Assembly: GCA_944388745.1 (NCBI GenBank)
Contig: CALXJZ010000007.1
Coordinates: 1-38,789 of the forward strand
Length of the DNA: 38,789 nucleotides
Source: an uncultured Clostridia bacterium
GTDB taxonomy: Bacteria > Bacillota > Clostridia > TANB77 > CAG-508
Direction: 5' to 3'
Shown one piece after another: positions 7,525 to 17,203 of the stretch. How positions within the stretch are numbered: the first letter of the stretch is position 1; each line of letters opens with the position of its first letter. The translations under genes were made by a program, and so were the position numbers. The notes beneath the pieces were generated by a model. The model worked only from the letters and a program-made list of their open reading frames with translations. It ran no database searches and was not told the origin of the DNA.

Positions 7525-8827
7525 TTACAATATCTCTATAATAGTTGGTAATACACTTGGTTTTTGTTCTTTTATTTCTATAACTTCATTAATTTTATCT
7601 ATAACATCTTCTGTTTTCTCAATATCATTTCCATGTACATATCCTAAAATCTCATCTTCTATAACACTTTCAGAAACCTTTTTATTTAGAACAATTCCAA
7701 CACTTGAATCTATTTTATCCTCTTTCTTTATTCTCCCTGCACCTAAATAACAAGCCAATTTTCCAATTTCTTTAGCATCTATTTCACATATATATCCGCT
7801 TGTCTTAGCAATGATTGGTTCAATATATTTTGCCTTTGGAAATTTTTCTGTATTTTCAATGTATGAAATATCTCCCCCTTGATTTTTAACAAGTTCTAAG
7901 AATTTATTATATGCCTTTTGATTTAGAATATTTCCTAATAATTTTTCTTTATTTTCTTCTATACTATCTCCTTCACCTGCTAATTTCATCATATATGCAC
8001 CAAGTTCTAAAACAACTTTCTTTAAATCTTCTGGCATATCACCTTTTAAAAAATTAATCGCTTCTATTACTTCTAGACTATTTCCAACTGCATGACCTAA
8101 AGGTTCTTCCATATTAGTTAAAACACAAACGGTTTCTCTATTTGCAAGTTTTCCAATTTCTATCATTTCTTTTGCAAGTTTTTCAGCACTCTCTATATCT
8201 TTCATAAAAGCACCTTTTCCGGCAAGTAACATCTAAAACTATTTTTTGCGCTCCACTTGCAATTTTTTTACTCATAATACTAGAAGCTATTAATGGTATA
8301 CTCTCAACACAAGAAATGCTGTCACGCAAAGCATAAATTTTCTTATCTGCTGGTGCTAAGTTTAGAGTTTGTGATATCATACTTATTCCTATATTTTCCA
8401 CATTTTGTACAAAAGTATCCATATCTATCTCTGTTTTATATCCAGGAATTGACTCTAATTTATCAACTGTTCCACCCGTAAATCCTAATCCTCTTCCAGA
8501 CATTTTTGCAACAGCAACTCCTAAAGATGCAACTAATGGCAACAATATCAATGAAACCTTGTCACCTACACCACCCGTTGAATGTTTATCTACTATTATT
8601 TTCCCTAATTTTGATAAATCTAATATTTCCCCTGAAAGTGCCATCGCTAAAGTTAAATCAGTTGTTTCTTGCTTTGTCATTCCATTCAAATATATTGCCA
8701 TTATTAATGCTGCCATTTGATAATCTGCAATATTTCCACTTGTATATTCAGATATAAAATAATTTATCTCTTCTTTTGATAATTCCTTCTTATCTCTCTT
8801 TTTCTCAATAATTTCTAAAATATTCAT
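7525..8827 (-). CDS. pdp: Pyrimidine-nucleoside phosphorylase, needing one +1 frameshift at a CGG codon
   Basis: This nucleoside-salvage enzyme splits uridine, deoxyuridine or thymidine with phosphate into base and (deoxy)ribose 1-phosphate. The first part (8827 to 8222) ends ...KIASGAQKIVLDVTC; the next zero-frame codon is CGG (8221-8219), after which the frame runs into a nonsense tail. Skipping the C gives GGA-AAA-GGT, GKGAFMKDIESA, and the frame then stays open to 7525. The joined protein is 433 residues, the length of B. subtilis Pdp. The phosphate-site segment KHSTGGVGDK and the GKGAFM motif are intact, and no other damage is present, so it is unlikely to be an old pseudogene. AGGAAGG precedes the start. 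The shift is either programmed at CGG or a sequence error (see findings). Confidence 0.9.
8219..8221 (-). other. CGG +1 frameshift site in pdp
   Basis: Codon 203 in the zero frame, in the context TGC CGG AAA. Reading TGC (C) GGA AAA restores the conserved Gly-x-Gly-Ala-Phe-Met segment of the phosphorylase. Confidence 0.8.
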
Positions 8828-8862
8828 TTTCTAAATTTCCTTCCTTTACCTATTGTTACTTA

Positions 8863-8983
8863 GTTGGAAAAGAATTAAATTTTGGCAAGGAAAACAAGTT
8901 TGAAATTTATGAGGCGTACTTTTGTACGTTGATTAAATTTCAAATGAAGTTTGACGTAGCCAAAATTGTAATTATTTTTCAAC
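8863..8983. repeat. Palindromic repeat element, full-length copy 2 (121 bp)
   Basis: Nearly identical to copy 1 at 5262-5383 (one base shorter in the central T-run, a few substitutions). It lies between the 5' end of pdp and the 3' end of rnhB; its last base is also the last base of the rnhB stop codon. The bases just outside the ends pair with each other (A with T, where copy 1 has T with A). Confidence 0.85.
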
Positions 8984-9609
8984 TAAACAAACTTTTTCGT
9001 AAATGACCTCCTATGTATAGGACACAAACCATATTCCTTAATTGCAGCAATATGTTTTGCAGTTCCATATCCTTTGTGATTAATAAATCCATATTGAGGA
9101 TATATTTCATCCCATTCTCTCATTATCCTATCCCTTGTAACTTTCGCAATTATTGATGCAGCAGCTATATTATAGCATTTTGCATCTCCTTTTATTATTG
9201 GTTCATATGGTATTCCTCTTGTATTTATATGTTCTAATGCATCTACTAAAATCAAATCTGGTTTTACATCCAAACCATCTACAACTTCTGTTACACCTTG
9301 TTTTGTTGCATTTAAAATATTTATTTCATCTATTACATCTTGTCCTACTATCGCAACAGAATAGCTTATTGCCTCTTCTAAAATAATGTCATATAGCTTC
9401 TCTCTTTTCTTTTCTGATACTTTTTTTGAATCATTTACTCCTTCAATCATTGAATCTTGTGGCATTATAACTCCTGCAATAACAACAGGACCTGCTAGAG
9501 GTCCTCTTCCTGCTTCATCTATTCCACATATATTTTTAAATCCTTTTTGATATAATTCCTTCTCTATTTCTTTTAATTTTGTTAATCTTTCTAGTTCTTT
9601 CTCTTTCAT
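8983..9609 (-). CDS. rnhB: Ribonuclease HII
   Basis: A 208-residue endonuclease that cuts the RNA strand of RNA-DNA hybrids and removes single ribonucleotides from DNA. The N-terminal GIDEAGRGPLAGPV motif with its Asp-Glu pair, the DSKK segment and VDAL with its metal-binding Asp are all present, as is the C-terminal GYGTAKH. The length is typical. GGAGGGA lies about 12 bases before the start, a little far. The stop codon is directly abutted by copy 2 of the palindromic repeat, and a shortened copy lies just upstream of the gene. Confidence 0.97.
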   Translation of the reverse strand: MKEKELERLTKLKEIEKELYQKGFKNICGIDEAGRGPLAGPVVIAGVIMPQDSMIEGVNDSKKVSEKKREKLYDIILEEAISYSVAIVGQDVIDEINILNATKQGVTEVVDGLDVKPDLILVDALEHINTRGIPYEPIIKGDAKCYNIAAASIIAKVTRDRIMREWDEIYPQYGFINHKGYGTAKHIAAIKEYGLCPIHRRSFTKKFV

Positions 9610-9641
9610 AGTTAATTTCGGTCCCTCCTAAGGCACAAATT

Positions 9642-9674
9642 TGGTTGGAAAAAATTGTAATTATCTTTCAACCA
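9642..9674. repeat. Internally deleted copy of the palindromic repeat (33 bp)
   Basis: It keeps the left tip GTTGGAAAA and about 20 bases of the right end (AATTGTAATTATCTTTCAAC) and lacks the centre. Here the outer bases are G and C, still paired. It lies in the gap after the pilin-like gene's stop codon and before rnhB's start region. Confidence 0.7.
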
Positions 9675-9692
9675 TTTCAACTTCCGTTTCTT

Positions 9693-10211
9693 CTAATCTA
9701 ACTCATCAATATCAGTTAAAGAATAAAGCCCTTGATACCCAATAGTATTATATATTTCAACAGTTGCTTCTTTTTCATTAAACTCAATTAAATAATATTC
9801 TTCATCTTCAAGTTCTGAATAAACATTATCTAATGCCCATAAAGTTGCTGTTTCTTGCGTAAATACATATACATTGTCACCGGTTGGTATTTCTGATGAA
9901 ACTGTTATTCCTGAATCAGATAATTTTTGTAATTTATTTTCAGTTACATATATATTAGTTCTAATTGTTCCTAATTCTGATTCTTTTTGGAAATCAGGTC
10001 CTAATTGAAAATTCGCTTCTTCTACTACTCCTTTTGCTTTTGCTTCAATTAGTAACATATTGGTTCTTAATGCCTCTAAATTTGCTTCTTGTATAGTTCC
10101 TTTTCCATTATACAAAGCTATTCCAGCTATAATTAACAAAACAACAATAGTAATCGTTAAAGCTACCAATGTTACACCCTTATCTTTTTTTATATTCATT
10201 TTTAATCTCAT
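9693..10211 (-). CDS. Type IV pilin-like secreted or membrane protein
   Basis: A 172-residue protein with a prepilin-type N-terminus: a short basic leader (KKDKG) followed by a hydrophobic helix VTLVALTITIVVLLIIAG. Cleavage by a prepilin peptidase would fall after the Gly of DKG. The usual Glu at position +5 of the mature protein is missing (Ala), as in many clostridial pilin-like proteins. The rest is an acidic extracellular domain of no recognised family, ending DIDELD. No assembly ATPase or peptidase gene is nearby. Either of the first two ATGs (10211 or 10199) could be the start. Confidence 0.65.
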   Translation of the reverse strand: MRLKMNIKKDKGVTLVALTITIVVLLIIAGIALYNGKGTIQEANLEALRTNMLLIEAKAKGVVEEANFQLGPDFQKESELGTIRTNIYVTENKLQKLSDSGITVSSEIPTGDNVYVFTQETATLWALDNVYSELEDEEYYLIEFNEKEATVEIYNTIGYQGLYSLTDIDELD

Positions 10212-10330
10212 TCCTTTCCTTTTTTCATTATATATATTTTTTTTAAATTTTTCAATAGCTTCAAATCAATCTTACTAAAAAATCTGTCTTTAAAAAAACC
10301 ATTTTTTTTCACAAAAATTTCACAATCATA

Positions 10331-10358
10331 TTGTATTATAATAAAAAAATAGGATAAT
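10331..10358 (+). promoter_or_regulatory. Likely htrA promoter
   Basis: TTGTAT (10331-10336), a 16-base spacer and GATAAT (10353-10358). The -10 region AGGATAATATATA repeats that of the VirD4-like gene. An AGGAGG ribosome site precedes the ATG at 10404. Confidence 0.5.
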
Positions 10359-10403
10359 ATATACAATATATATTAATTTACAAAAATTTAGGAGGTCTTA
10401 ATT

Positions 10404-11696
10404 ATGGAAGAAAAAAAACAAAATGAAAACGTACAAAACAAACAAGAAAACTCAAAAAATTTCACAACAGTTCAAAATCCAAATACATACAAAACCGTTT
10501 ATCAAAATAGCAAAAAAGATAAAGTAAAAGTTGGATTTGGAAAAAGTGTATTATTACCTTTCTTTAGTGGAGTAGTAGGATGTGCTGTTGTTGTCGGTAC
10601 ATGTTTTGGTGTACCATCAATACGTTCACAAATTTTAGGAACTAGCTCTAGTCTAAGTGGAAACAATAATAGTTCATCTAATTCAGAAAATAGTGGATAT
10701 GTAAGTCAAACTTCATTATCAAATTATTCTGATACTTCAGTATATGCAGCTAACAAAATATTGCCTTCTATTGTTGGTATAAAAGTAGAATATAATGTTA
10801 ATTCATTAATTTCTATGTTTGGAAGACAAACTCAATCAACTACTGCACAAGCAAGTGGATCAGGTATTATAATTAGTGACGATGGATATATTCTAACAAA
10901 TAACCATATAGTTTCAACCTCTTCTGATAACTCATTCTATGAAGTTTCTGAAGCAACTAAAGTTACTGTTACATTATTTGGAGATGAAACAGAATATGAA
11001 GCAAAAATTATCGGAACAGACGAACAAACTGATTTAGCTGTAATTAAAATTGATAAAACAGGCTTAATAAAAGCTGAGTTTGCAGATTCTGATAATATAA
11101 AAGTTGGAGAATTTGCAATGGCTGTAGGAAATCCATTAGGACTAGAAAGTAGCATTACATGTGGGGTAGTTAGCGCTGTAAATCGTGAAGTTACCGATTC
11201 AGATGGAAAAACTTATACTTTAATTCAAACAGATGCAGCAATAAATGCTGGTAATAGTGGTGGTGCCTTAGTAAACAGTCAGGGGCAAGTAATTGGAATA
11301 AATACTTTAAAACTTGAAGGTGAAGGTATTGAAGGTATGGGATTTGCTATTCCAATTAATTCAACAGAAGATGTTACATCACAATTAATTCAATATAGTA
11401 AAGTAAAAAGACCATATATAGGAATTACTGGTATGGATTTGGATGAAGAAACAGCAAAAGCAAACAATTTAGTTGTTGGTGTTTATGTTAAAGCTATTGA
11501 TGATTTCTCAGCAGGTGAAAAAGCCGGTCTAAGAATTGGTGACGTAATCATTGAAGCTGACGGACAAAAAATTACAACAATGGATGAATTAAATGAAATT
11601 AAAAATTCTCATCAAATTGGTGATCAAATGACAGTCAAAGTAAATCGTGATGGTGAAGAAAGAGATTTAACTATTACATTAGGTGAACAACCTTAA
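10404..11696 (+). CDS. htrA: HtrA/DegP-family membrane-anchored serine protease
   Basis: A 430-residue protease and chaperone of the cell surface that clears misfolded exported proteins. A Lys/Asn-rich cytoplasmic tail (1-47) precedes one membrane segment (about 48-69), a Ser/Asn-rich linker, the trypsin-like domain and a PDZ domain (about 335-425). The catalytic triad is visible: His168 in LTNNHIV, Asp210 in TDLAVIKI and Ser285 in GNSGGAL. It is a single-gene unit with a strong AGGAGG site and a terminator shared with the convergent gene downstream. Confidence 0.96.
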   Translation: MEEKKQNENVQNKQENSKNFTTVQNPNTYKTVYQNSKKDKVKVGFGKSVLLPFFSGVVGCAVVVGTCFGVPSIRSQILGTSSSLSGNNNSSSNSENSGYVSQTSLSNYSDTSVYAANKILPSIVGIKVEYNVNSLISMFGRQTQSTTAQASGSGIIISDDGYILTNNHIVSTSSDNSFYEVSEATKVTVTLFGDETEYEAKIIGTDEQTDLAVIKIDKTGLIKAEFADSDNIKVGEFAMAVGNPLGLESSITCGVVSAVNREVTDSDGKTYTLIQTDAAINAGNSGGALVNSQGQVIGINTLKLEGEGIEGMGFAIPINSTEDVTSQLIQYSKVKRPYIGITGMDLDEETAKANNLVVGVYVKAIDDFSAGEKAGLRIGDVIIEADGQKITTMDELNEIKNSHQIGDQMTVKVNRDGEERDLTITLGEQP

Positions 11697-11741
11697 CTTA
11701 AATATTTGTTTCAAATTTATAATAAATTAACTATTTATCTT

Positions 11742-11781
11742 GAAAAAGTATTTTAGATTTTACTTTCTAAAATACTTTTTC
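11742..11781. terminator. Bidirectional terminator after htrA
   Basis: A 16-bp stem (11742-11757 with 11766-11781) with A- and T-runs on its flanks. It overlaps the stop codon of the convergent gene, which ends at 11767. Confidence 0.85.
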
Positions 11782-12288
11782 TTTACGTTTTATTAAATTA
11801 TTTACCTCATCTATAATTCTCTGAGCATTTTCTTTTTGCTCAATACTTTCAAAACGCAAACTCTTTATCGGAATGTATATTTTTTCTCCATTTTTTAAAT
11901 TTATCTTTATAGCCTTTAATCTAGTACATATTATATAAATTGCTATCAATATTATACTTATTACAATTGGCTCATACACAAATTTATATGTTGTATCAAA
12001 TAATGTTGACATTGCAAGTAATATAATAATAGCAAGCAAAATTACTTGAGGTACAAAGATTAAAAAAATATTTCCATACTTTGCTCTTAATATATCATTA
12101 ATTTTATAAGTTCCTGTTGAATTTTTCATTGGATTTATAACTTTTTCTTTATATTCTTTACATTGAACTTCTAAATTTCGTTCAGTCAAAATAATTATTA
12201 TATTAGCACTATATTCACCCGATGGCCAGTATCCTTTCAATCTATTTATTCTAAAATTATATTCTTCCTTCAAGTTATCATCCCCCAT
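11767..12288 (-). CDS. Two-helix membrane protein of unknown function
   Basis: A 173-residue protein I do not recognise. A cytoplasmic N-terminal domain of about 70 residues has beta-strand character (NIIIILTERNLEVQ). Two close membrane helices follow (about 73-95 and 104-124), then a soluble tail with IKINLKNGEKIYIPIKSL and a helical, charged end. The alternation of strands around a two-helix hairpin resembles bacterial PH-domain membrane proteins, but this is a guess. It stands alone between htrA and the Fic gene. Confidence 0.6.
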   Translation of the reverse strand: MGDDNLKEEYNFRINRLKGYWPSGEYSANIIIILTERNLEVQCKEYKEKVINPMKNSTGTYKINDILRAKYGNIFLIFVPQVILLAIIILLAMSTLFDTTYKFVYEPIVISIILIAIYIICTRLKAIKINLKNGEKIYIPIKSLRFESIEQKENAQRIIDEVNNLIKRKEKVF

Positions 12289-12468
12289 TTTTATTTTACA
12301 GATACTTTTCTGAATAAATTATGCACTTACAAATTAAGAAAAATTTAATCTTGTTTTTTCCTTCTTTTCACTTTCAGTTCACACAATGGACAAATTTCAC
12401 TGTTAAAATACAACCATAGTCAGTAAAGTAATACTGATTTGAATTTAAAAACATCCCCTTTTATTTTC

Positions 12469-12508
12469 AAAAAAGAAAGCAGTACTAAAATGTACTGTTT
12501 TCTTTTTT
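12469..12508 (-). terminator. Terminator of the Fic gene
   Basis: A stem of about 17 bp (12469-12486 with 12492-12508) around an ATTTTA loop, ending in a T-run on the minus strand. Its 5' arm overlaps the Fic stop codon. Confidence 0.8.
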
Positions 12509-13169
12509 AGTTATTTTTAATTAAAATTCCATCAATACATTTATCATATATAAATTGTTTTAAGTCCTCCATATTATTCGTTTCATAATACTTAGTAAGT
12601 TCTTGACCAAAAGTTTCATCCTCTTCCACAGGAATACTTATAATTCCTTTTCCATTTTGAATCATAATTTTATTTGCGAATAACATAGCTGTTCTTTTAT
12701 TTCCGTCTGAAAAAAATTGTAATCTCATTAAATAACACATAATAGTAATTGCTCTTTCAGTTACACATTCAATCTTTTCAAATTCTTTTAATTTCTTTGT
12801 AACTTCATCCTCATTTGGTAATTCTGGAATATAATTTGTACCACTTATTCTTACTTCATAAATTCTTATCTGCCCAGCTCTATCTATTAAATTACTACCT
12901 ATTAAGCTATTTATAGATTTTAAATAATTCAAATTATTTTCTAAGTTAATAGAATTTAATACATATAGCCAAGCATGTTTTAAATTATTAATAATTTGAA
13001 TCTCATCTAATCTTAATCTTGCAACATTTCCACCATCATATAATTTTTGTGTTTCTGGATATGTAACATCTATTCCTTCAATATGTGAACTTCTCCAAAT
13101 ACTATCAACAATATTTCTTTTAGCTAAAAATATATTTTGTTCTTGTGTCATATCAAATTTATCTAGCAT
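12507..13169 (-). CDS. Fic-family protein with the catalytic His replaced by Gln
   Basis: A 220-residue protein of the Fic fold, whose members usually transfer AMP from ATP to a hydroxyl of a target protein. The family core HxFx(D/E)GN(K/G)R appears here as QFFSDGNKR (151-159): everything is conserved except the first residue, Gln instead of the catalytic His. An N-terminal SSHIEG (27-32) fits the inhibitory-helix motif (S/T)xxxE(G/N) of class II Fic proteins, whose Glu blocks ATP binding. The ATG at 13169 is preferred over a TTG nine bases upstream because AAAGGA is then nine bases away. With no antitoxin gene next door it is probably self-inhibited, inactive, or uses another chemistry. Confidence 0.85.
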   Translation of the reverse strand: MLDKFDMTQEQNIFLAKRNIVDSIWRSSHIEGIDVTYPETQKLYDGGNVARLRLDEIQIINNLKHAWLYVLNSINLENNLNYLKSINSLIGSNLIDRAGQIRIYEVRISGTNYIPELPNEDEVTKKLKEFEKIECVTERAITIMCYLMRLQFFSDGNKRTAMLFANKIMIQNGKGIISIPVEEDETFGQELTKYYETNNMEDLKQFIYDKCIDGILIKNN

Positions 13170-13216
13170 TTTATACAATCCTTTCCTATTTCATACTTTA
13201 AAATAATTTTCAAATA

Positions 13217-14077
13217 TTAAATAATAACTAAATCCATTTCACTTGTATAATTCTCATTTCCATAAGGATAAATAATATATAAAACATTATTTGTTAAATA
13301 AAAATATTTAGAATTTTCAACTTTATATTGTTCACTAGAAGTATCTCTGTTGTAAATATTATATCCTAAATCTTTTAAATCCTCTACTTGTCTTTGTTCC
13401 TGTGCAATTTTAGTATCTATTCTATTTTGTACATCATTTTTATCCAAATACTCAATTGCTAAAACTTCTTCAAGAGAAATTTCTTTATTATTTCTTAAAT
13501 CATAATTATATGTTTCAACAATAACTCTTTGAGCATTTGAGCCCTCTTTTAAATTTGATTTAATCATTAGTGATAATATTCCATCTTGAACATTTGCTAC
13601 ATAATCCACTGTATAAATTATATTTTGATTTTCACTTCCTAACACTTCATTTGTTTTATCTATAAATGACTGTATATCTTGATTATACTCATCAACAACT
13701 GGACTATCAATATTAATTTTTGGAATATGCACTTCTAAGTCATAACTATTTAATTTTGTTTCCTTTTTTTCTAAATCCACATATACTAATTCTTTGCTAT
13801 TATCTTTCTTTTTATTATCACCTTGGTTTTCTACATTTGTTAAACTATTTGTAAAAATTTGGTCAAATTCTGTCTCTAGAGCTAAAGTTTGTTCTTCTGT
13901 TTTCTGTCCAAATTTTTGCTCTCTATCAATTCCAACTAGCCTCCCCAAATCAATTCTTGCATAAAATTGAACATAAAAAGCGATTATAACACATATAATG
14001 CATACAATAATAATTGATATATATATAATTAATTGTTTTTTTCGTATTGGTTTTTCATCTTGTAATTTTAAATTCAT
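13217..14077 (-). CDS. Membrane-anchored protein with a PdaC/RsiV-like domain (DUF4163/DUF3298-like)
   Basis: A 286-residue protein: a short cytoplasmic tail, one membrane helix (about 15-36), a charged linker, and an extracellular domain from about 110. The segment EVHIPKINIDSPVVDEYNQD and the ending YFYLTNNVLYIIYPYGNENY fit the pair of small domains found in RsiV-type anti-sigma factors and PdaC-type deacetylases. No sigma-factor gene is adjacent and no catalytic domain follows, so the role is open: sensing or binding at the wall is likely. An AGGAGAG site precedes the ATG. Confidence 0.65.
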   Translation of the reverse strand: MNLKLQDEKPIRKKQLIIYISIIIVCIICVIIAFYVQFYARIDLGRLVGIDREQKFGQKTEEQTLALETEFDQIFTNSLTNVENQGDNKKKDNSKELVYVDLEKKETKLNSYDLEVHIPKINIDSPVVDEYNQDIQSFIDKTNEVLGSENQNIIYTVDYVANVQDGILSLMIKSNLKEGSNAQRVIVETYNYDLRNNKEISLEEVLAIEYLDKNDVQNRIDTKIAQEQRQVEDLKDLGYNIYNRDTSSEQYKVENSKYFYLTNNVLYIIYPYGNENYTSEMDLVII

Positions 14078-14149
14078 TTCACTCTCCTCTTTCTACTTTT
14101 TAATTATAGCATTTTAGCTTATTTTTGTAAATGAAAATTCCAATTTTTA

Positions 14150-14178
14150 TTGACTTTTTCTGGTTTTTGCGATATGAT
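14150..14178 (+). promoter_or_regulatory. Promoter of clpE-pgsA
   Basis: TTGACT (14150-14155), a 17-base spacer and TATGAT (14173-14178). No CtsR-type direct heptad repeat was seen around it. Confidence 0.65.
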
Positions 14179-14218
14179 ATTATAGATTAAATTTTAATAG
14201 AAATGAGGAATTAAAAGT

Positions 14219-16582
14219 ATGTTATGTTCAGAATGTAATAAAAACCCAGCAATACTTTTTTATAAAAAAATAGAAAATGGCAAAGAATCAATGGAAGGAT
14301 ATTGCTATGACTGTGCAAAGAAAAAAGGTATTAATCCAAATGAAGTACTAGCAAAGCAAAATGCCATATTATCAAATGATAAAATTAATTTAAGTGATAT
14401 GACAGAACAATTTGAAAGTATTTTTAAGGATTTAGCTGAAAATATTAATTTAGAAGATATTGAAAATATTGAAGGTGCTATCACTTTCAATACACAAGAC
14501 CCAAATAATAATCAAGATGAAGATTCACCTAAAATTTCAGGTGCAGCAATCCCACTAGGTTCAATCTTTTCAAATATTATCGGACAAAACAATAGAAAAG
14601 ATGAACAAGAAGAACCAAGTAATGGTAGAAAAAAGGTTAAAGTAGAAAAAAAGAAAAATACAAAACAAAATAAGAAAAAGAAATTTTTGGATACTTTTGG
14701 TACTAACCTAACTAACAAAGCTAAAAATAATGAATTAGATATAGTTGTAGGTCGTGACAAAGAAATTCAAAGAATTGTTCAAATTTTAAATAGACGTTCA
14801 AAAAATAATCCTTGCTTAATAGGTGAACCAGGTGTTGGTAAAACTGCCATTGCCCAAGGTTTAGCAATTAAAATAGCAAATCAAAACGTTTCAGCAAAAC
14901 TTTTAAATAAGGAAGTCTATCTTTTAGACATGACTGCTGTAATTGCAGGAACTCAGTTTAGAGGTCAATTTGAATCTCGTATGAAAGGGATTATTGATGA
15001 ATGTAAAGAATATGGAAATATCATTTTAGTTATTGATGAAATCCATAATATCATTGGTGCAGGTGATGGAGAACATTCTATGAATGCTGCAAATATTTTA
15101 AAACCTGCTTTATCTAATGGAGAAATCCAATTAATTGGTACTACAACTTTAAAAGAATATAGAAAATATATTGAAAAAGATTCTGCTTTAGAAAGAAGAT
15201 TTCAACAAGTTTTAGTTGAAGAACCAACAATTGATGATTCTATTGGAATTCTTGAAGGAATTAAAAAATATTATGAAGAATATCACAAGGTAAAAATATC
15301 TTCTGATGTTATTCGTCAAGCTGTTGTAATGTCTGAAAAATATATTCATGATAGATTTTTACCAGACAAAGCAATTGATATTTTAGATGAAGCATGTTCA
15401 AGAATTAACTTAGAAAACAAAGAGCTATACAAATTAGAAATGCTAAAACAAGAATTATCTCAAGTACAAGCAGAAAAAGAAGAAGTTGTTGCAGCAGATT
15501 CAACAGAAGATTATCAAAGAGCTGCTGACTTAAAAACACGTGAATGTCAATTAATTGAACAAATAGATAAATTAAATAGCAAAATGAAATTAAAACAACT
15601 AACTGTTCAAGATATAGCAAATGTTATTGAAAGCTGGACAAAAATCCCTGTTAAGAAAATAACAGAAGCTGAAACACAAAAATTATTAAACTTAGAAACT
15701 AACCTACATAAAAGAATTATTGGTCAAGATGAAGCTGTTAGTAGTGTTGCAAGAGCAATTAGAAGAAATCGTGCAGGACTTCAAACAACAAAAAGACCAC
15801 CATCATTTATTTTTGTTGGTCCAACTGGTGTTGGTAAAACAGAACTTGCCAAAAGTTTAGCTTACGAAATGTTTGGAAGTGAAGATTCTATTATTAGAAT
15901 AGATATGTCTGAATATATGGAAAGTCATTCTACATCTAAATTAATAGGTTCACCTCCAGGATATGTTGGTTATGATGATGCTGGTCAATTAACTGACAAA
16001 GTAAAAAGAAAACCTTATTCAATCATTCTTTTAGATGAAATTGAAAAAGCACATCCAGATGTATTTAATATTTTATTACAAGTATTAGATGATGGAAAAT
16101 TAACTGATAGTCAAGGAAATTCTGTTAGTTTTTCAAATACAATTATTATAATGACATCAAATGCTGGTTCTAACCTAAATAACAATTCAATCGGATTTGG
16201 TGGTCAAACAGCAAATAAAAATAAAGTATTAGATAGCTTAAAAGATATCTTTAGACCTGAATTTTTAAATAGAGTGGATGAAATTATAGCATTTGACCCA
16301 TTAACTAAAGAACAATTATTACAAATTGTTGATTTAATGTTACAAAACACTATTAAAGCTCTAAAAGAAAAAGATATTAAAATTGAAGTTTCTGATAAAG
16401 CTAAAAACTATTTATTAGAAAAGGGAACTGATATTAAATTTGGTGCAAGACCTTTAAGACGTGCTATTCAAAGATATTTGGAAGATGAATTATCTGAAAT
16501 GATTTTAAAAGGTGAATTATTGGATGGTCAAACAGTAAATGTTGATTTTGCAAATGATAAGCTAAAATTCGAAGTAAAATAA
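14219..16582 (+). CDS. clpE: ClpE-type Hsp100 unfoldase
   Basis: A 787-residue ATPase that unfolds substrates for the ClpP protease. The N-terminus is a zinc finger Cys3-x2-Cys6-x22-Cys29-x2-Cys32, the hallmark of ClpE, in place of the ClpC N-domain. A charged linker (to about 155) leads to the first AAA+ module (Walker A GEPGVGKT 202-209, LVIDEIHN Walker B), a short coiled middle domain with a UVR-like stretch (about 400-460), and the second module (Walker A GPTGVGKT 534-541, LLDEIEKA). In Bacilli clpE is heat-induced through CtsR, but no CtsR operator is visible here. It is cotranscribed with pgsA, whose ribosome site overlaps the clpE stop codon. Confidence 0.95.
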   Translation: MLCSECNKNPAILFYKKIENGKESMEGYCYDCAKKKGINPNEVLAKQNAILSNDKINLSDMTEQFESIFKDLAENINLEDIENIEGAITFNTQDPNNNQDEDSPKISGAAIPLGSIFSNIIGQNNRKDEQEEPSNGRKKVKVEKKKNTKQNKKKKFLDTFGTNLTNKAKNNELDIVVGRDKEIQRIVQILNRRSKNNPCLIGEPGVGKTAIAQGLAIKIANQNVSAKLLNKEVYLLDMTAVIAGTQFRGQFESRMKGIIDECKEYGNIILVIDEIHNIIGAGDGEHSMNAANILKPALSNGEIQLIGTTTLKEYRKYIEKDSALERRFQQVLVEEPTIDDSIGILEGIKKYYEEYHKVKISSDVIRQAVVMSEKYIHDRFLPDKAIDILDEACSRINLENKELYKLEMLKQELSQVQAEKEEVVAADSTEDYQRAADLKTRECQLIEQIDKLNSKMKLKQLTVQDIANVIESWTKIPVKKITEAETQKLLNLETNLHKRIIGQDEAVSSVARAIRRNRAGLQTTKRPPSFIFVGPTGVGKTELAKSLAYEMFGSEDSIIRIDMSEYMESHSTSKLIGSPPGYVGYDDAGQLTDKVKRKPYSIILLDEIEKAHPDVFNILLQVLDDGKLTDSQGNSVSFSNTIIIMTSNAGSNLNNNSIGFGGQTANKNKVLDSLKDIFRPEFLNRVDEIIAFDPLTKEQLLQIVDLMLQNTIKALKEKDIKIEVSDKAKNYLLEKGTDIKFGARPLRRAIQRYLEDELSEMILKGELLDGQTVNVDFANDKLKFEVK

Positions 16583-16592
16583 GGAGTAGAAA

Positions 16593-17186
16593 ATGTTTAA
16601 GAATGTACCAAATATATTAACTATTATTAGATTTTTATTAATACCTTTTATTGTATTTTATATTTTTTCTGGCAATTATATTTTAGCCTTTGTATTTTTT
16701 ACAATATCAGGTTTAACAGATATTGCTGATGGATTTATCGCAAGAAAGTATAATCTTATTTCTAACTTTGGAAAATTGATGGATCCATTAGCTGATAAAT
16801 TGACACAAATTACAACACTCGCTTCACTTGCAATTACTAATATTATTCCTATTTGGATTTTAGTTATTGTTCTTTTAAAAGAATTTATTATGATTTGTGG
16901 AGCTTCTTTCCTTTATGGAAAAGATGTTGTTGTTTATAGTAAATGGTATGGAAAATTAGCAACTGTATTATTCTATATTGCTATTGTTTCTTCTTTGATT
17001 GCTAAGCAATTTAATTTAGGAGGATTTTGGCAAGATTTAGATTTTGCTTTATATACTTTTGCTTTAATTTCTACTCTTCTTTCTCTAATAATGTATATTA
17101 GAGATGTTTATCAAAAAGGTTTTATTGATAAACAGGATTTGCAAAAAGAAGTTACTGTTGATAAGAAAGAAAAGAAAAATAAATAA
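16593..17186 (+). CDS. pgsA: CDP-diacylglycerol-glycerol-3-phosphate 3-phosphatidyltransferase
   Basis: A 197-residue membrane enzyme that makes phosphatidylglycerol phosphate, the committed step to phosphatidylglycerol. The CDP-alcohol phosphotransferase motif is complete: Asp43, Asp46-Gly47, Ala50-Arg51, Gly60, Asp64 and Asp68. About five to six hydrophobic segments are visible, and a Lys-rich tail follows. It begins ten bases after clpE with AAGGAG overlapping that stop codon. The pair ends at the terminator at 17204. Confidence 0.95.
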   Translation: MFKNVPNILTIIRFLLIPFIVFYIFSGNYILAFVFFTISGLTDIADGFIARKYNLISNFGKLMDPLADKLTQITTLASLAITNIIPIWILVIVLLKEFIMICGASFLYGKDVVVYSKWYGKLATVLFYIAIVSSLIAKQFNLGGFWQDLDFALYTFALISTLLSLIMYIRDVYQKGFIDKQDLQKEVTVDKKEKKNK

Positions 17187-17203
17187 GATAATTTACCAAA
17201 AGG

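Noticed and set aside
7525..8827. Calling pdp, the flippase and the BofC-like gene pseudogenes
   Set aside because: Each has only +1 shifts at CGG and no other stop or deletion; joined lengths and motifs are normal. A sequence error that inserts C before GG remains possible and is stated in the findings.
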